64,000 nucleotides of DNA from assembly GCF_927798115.1 (NCBI RefSeq), contig NZ_CAKMMG010000001.1:310001-374000 (forward strand). The letters are read 5' to 3'. Source of the stretch: Paenibacillus auburnensis (GTDB lineage: Bacteria > Bacillota > Bacilli > Paenibacillales > Paenibacillaceae). How positions within the stretch are numbered: the first letter of the stretch is position 1; each line of letters begins with the position of its first letter. The translations under genes and the position numbers were made by a program. Of this stretch, positions 62,348 through 64,000 are shown in pieces. The notes beneath the pieces were generated by a model, which saw nothing but the letters and a program-made list of their open reading frames with translations, searched no databases and had not been told where the DNA came from.

Positions 62348-62914
62348 ATGGCTGTATTTGTGCGGGGAGATAAGGTTATACTGCGGGATCTGACCGAAAG
62401 CGATATACGTAAACTCTATTATCACTACTATGAGGCAGAAGACCAGGAGTTTCAGCGCTGGGATGGCCCGTATGAACCGCTGGAGGAGCTGAGCTATGAA
62501 CAATTCGCCGGGAAATATCAGGGGGCATTAGCTCTTGCTGGAACGGATGAACCCCGGAACCGGCTGATTATTGAAATTGATGGTGAGCTAAAAGGCACGG
62601 TCGGCAGATACTGGGTGTCGGAGGCTACGAACTGGTTCGAAATCGGCATCGTTATTTTTGATTCCCGGTACTGGTCAGGCGGTTACGGCACCGAAGCGTT
62701 CAAAATGTGGATGGCCTATCTGTTTGATTCGCTTGATACCGTACGCCTCGGCATAGGAACTTGGTCCGGCAACGTCCGGATGATGGGGCTGGCTGCTAAA
62801 TGCGGTATGGTAGAAGAAGCGCGTGTCCGTAAAGCACGGATCGTGCGGGGTGAGTATTATGATGCCGTCAAAATGGGGATTCTTCGTGAAGAATGGGAGT
62901 CGGCAGGCAGATAA
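62348..62914 (+). CDS. GNAT-family acetyltransferase (RimJ/RimL-like)
   Basis: A 188-residue protein of the RimL group: VILRDLTESDIRKLYYHYYEAEDQEFQRWDGPYEP at the start, EIGIVIFDSRYWSGGYGTEAFKMWMAYLFD (acetyl-CoA loop) in the middle and NVRMMGLAAKCGMVEEARVRKARIV at the end. It is a cytoplasmic enzyme with unknown acceptor. GGGGGTG precedes ATG 62348. The next gene starts within 30 bases. Confidence 0.85.
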   Translation: MAVFVRGDKVILRDLTESDIRKLYYHYYEAEDQEFQRWDGPYEPLEELSYEQFAGKYQGALALAGTDEPRNRLIIEIDGELKGTVGRYWVSEATNWFEIGIVIFDSRYWSGGYGTEAFKMWMAYLFDSLDTVRLGIGTWSGNVRMMGLAAKCGMVEEARVRKARIVRGEYYDAVKMGILREEWESAGR

Positions 62915-62940
62915 TCAATCTTGGGAACGGAGTGACAGGT

Positions 62941-63858
62941 GTGGATAACCCGAAGGAAGACGATAAGCAATTGGAAATTAGAAAAGATGCTAACCCTGAA
63001 CTCCATGGGCGCTGTGATTTGCATACGCATTCCCAAGCGTCGGACGGCATGCAGCCGCCGGCGGAGAATGTACGGATTGCCTATGCCAAAGGGCTGTCGG
63101 CAGTAGCGATTACTGATCATGATACGGTCAGCGGCGTTGCGGAAGCACTAGAAGCAGGTCTGAGACACGGAATTACCGTCGTACCTGGCGTTGAGATCAG
63201 TACCCGTGCTGAAGGCAAAGAAATCCATGTTCTAGGATATTATATAGATATCGAGCAGGAACTGTTTCTCTCACGGCTTGCAGCACAGCGGGATACCCGG
63301 GCTGCGCGGAACGAAGCGATCATCGCTAAGCTGCGAGGGCTTGGCATAGATACTACGCTGGAACAGGTTATAGCTAATCTGGGCCGCGAACTAAAGCCGG
63401 ATGAGAGCATCGGGCGGCCGCATATTGCCGATGAGCTGGTACGGCTGGGAGTGGTGGCGGATATGCGCGCTGCCTTCGATCAATATCTGGCTGACGGTGC
63501 AGCAGCTTATGTATCGCCTCCGCGCATAACACCGGAAGAAGCCTGCACCTGGATCCTTGAAGCTGGGGGGACCCCGGTGCTGGCTCATCCCGGTATTTAC
63601 GGTGATGATGAGCTGGTGCGGAAGATTATTGCCCGCAACAGCTTTGGCGGCATTGAAGTTTATCATTCCGACCATGGTCCGGAAGATGAAGCCCGCTATT
63701 TGGCAATGGCTGAAGAATTCGGGCTGCTGGTTACCGGCGGCTCTGACTTCCATGGTGCGCGTCAAGGTGTTGTCTTCCATGGCGATTTGGGCAGTGTAAG
63801 TGTTCCGGTGGCTGTGCTGGAGCAGCTCCGGAATCAGGCGAAAGGCAACCGCAAATAA
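62941..63858 (+). CDS. PHP-domain phosphoesterase (YciV/RNase AM-like)
   Basis: A 305-residue metallo-phosphoesterase. DLHTHSQASDG at the N-terminus, ITDHDTVSG, VPGVEIST, the HPGIYGDDE stretch and SDFHG near the end give the His and Asp ligands of the PHP domain. The insert (about 100-200, including IGRPHIADELV) matches the YciV group, some members of which are 5'-3' exonucleases on short RNA or act on 3',5'-bisnucleotides. GTG 62941 has CGGAG upstream; the earlier in-frame ATG 62893 would overlap the acetyltransferase. Confidence 0.88.
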   Translation: MDNPKEDDKQLEIRKDANPELHGRCDLHTHSQASDGMQPPAENVRIAYAKGLSAVAITDHDTVSGVAEALEAGLRHGITVVPGVEISTRAEGKEIHVLGYYIDIEQELFLSRLAAQRDTRAARNEAIIAKLRGLGIDTTLEQVIANLGRELKPDESIGRPHIADELVRLGVVADMRAAFDQYLADGAAAYVSPPRITPEEACTWILEAGGTPVLAHPGIYGDDELVRKIIARNSFGGIEVYHSDHGPEDEARYLAMAEEFGLLVTGGSDFHGARQGVVFHGDLGSVSVPVAVLEQLRNQAKGNRK

Positions 63859-63863
63859 CGACG

Positions 63864-63892
63864 AAGGGCGGCACAATATGTGCCGCCCCTTC
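63864..63892 (+). terminator. Terminator-like hairpin after the PHP gene
   Basis: GGGCGGCACA and TGTGCCGCCC form a perfect 10-bp stem. The T run is short (CTTCT). Confidence 0.65.
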
Positions 63893-63930
63893 TATGAAAC
63901 TTCCAGCTGCTCTATGACCGGCAGCAGACA

Positions 63931-63983
63931 AAACCCCCGTAAGACAGGACGAGAAATCGTCTCAGTTATACGGGGGTTTTTAT
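63931..63983. terminator. Strong hairpin at the right edge
   Basis: AAACCCCCGTA pairs with TATACGGGGGTTT around an inner GACGAGAAATCGTC hairpin and is followed by TTTTTATTT. It may end a transcript from either side; the neighbouring gene is out of view. Confidence 0.8.
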
Positions 63984-64000
63984 TTAAAGATCAGAAAATA

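Overview
The window is a stretch of a Gram-positive (Firmicutes) chromosome, most probably Paenibacillus or a close relative. The grounds are moderate GC content, strong AGGAGG-type ribosome binding sites with frequent TTG and GTG starts, two tRNA-sensing T-box leaders, and CcpA/AcuA/AcsA carbon control. Homologues of the B. subtilis small proteins YlaN, YlbF, YlbG, YugN and YrzB and stalk-domain (copper amine oxidase N-terminal type) exported proteins point the same way. There is no rRNA, tRNA, insertion sequence, prophage or CRISPR array. Most of it reads as core chromosome with scattered accessory genes.

Layout. 1-9.2 kb: a cupin protein, two NUDIX hydrolases (the first frameshifted), an XRE/MmyB-type regulator with an aldo/keto reductase, a secreted-protein gene broken by a stop codon, an accessory-type methionyl-tRNA synthetase behind a Met-specific T-box, and small proteins. 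9.3-19 kb: speA (arginine decarboxylase), an MFS transporter, gnd, aroK, a rhodanese, aroA, a CoA-binding protein and an orphan nuclease-like gene, followed by a 650-bp gap with palindromic repeats. 19.5-25.3 kb: a glucose/GlcNAc-family EIICBA fused in an operon to enzyme I, then an ECF sigma factor and its membrane partner. 25-38 kb: ccpA, mtnN, acuA/acsA, a class A penicillin-binding protein, tyrS with a Tyr-specific T-box and rpsD; this neighbourhood resembles the B. subtilis ccpA-acuA-acsA-tyrS-rpsD region. 37.8-52.8 kb: a GAF-GGDEF protein, an M29 aminopeptidase, an HPr-like protein lacking the PTS histidine, ylaN, a CAX antiporter, an Asp23 protein, ftsW, an M20 amidohydrolase, a CBS protein, an XPB-type helicase with its partner, and ricF/ylbG. 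53-58.6 kb: a small ethanolamine operon (eutA-eutB-eutC, a 39-residue membrane peptide and a permease) with no microcompartment shell genes. 58.7-64 kb: an EAL protein overlapping a CBS-GGDEF protein, a LysR regulator, an acetyltransferase and a PHP-domain phosphoesterase.

How genes work together. CcpA, a Crh-like HPr (Ser46 equivalent kept, His15 lost), a PTS transporter/EI pair, and acuA/acsA with a cre-like site all bear on carbon catabolite control. T-boxes tie metG and tyrS to tRNA charging. The eut operon has a strong promoter followed by a terminator-like leader, suggesting attenuation. Four genes carry apparent lesions or unusual decoding: the NUDIX frameshift, the in-frame TAA in the secreted protein, eutA lacking any ATG/GTG/TTG start, and a frame change at the permease C-terminus. 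These may be real mutations or sequence errors. No wholly new multigene system could be demonstrated. The strongest candidates for novelty are the nuclease-winged-helix gene behind its own hairpin leader, the paired palindromic repeats, and the eut leader with its non-AUG eutA.
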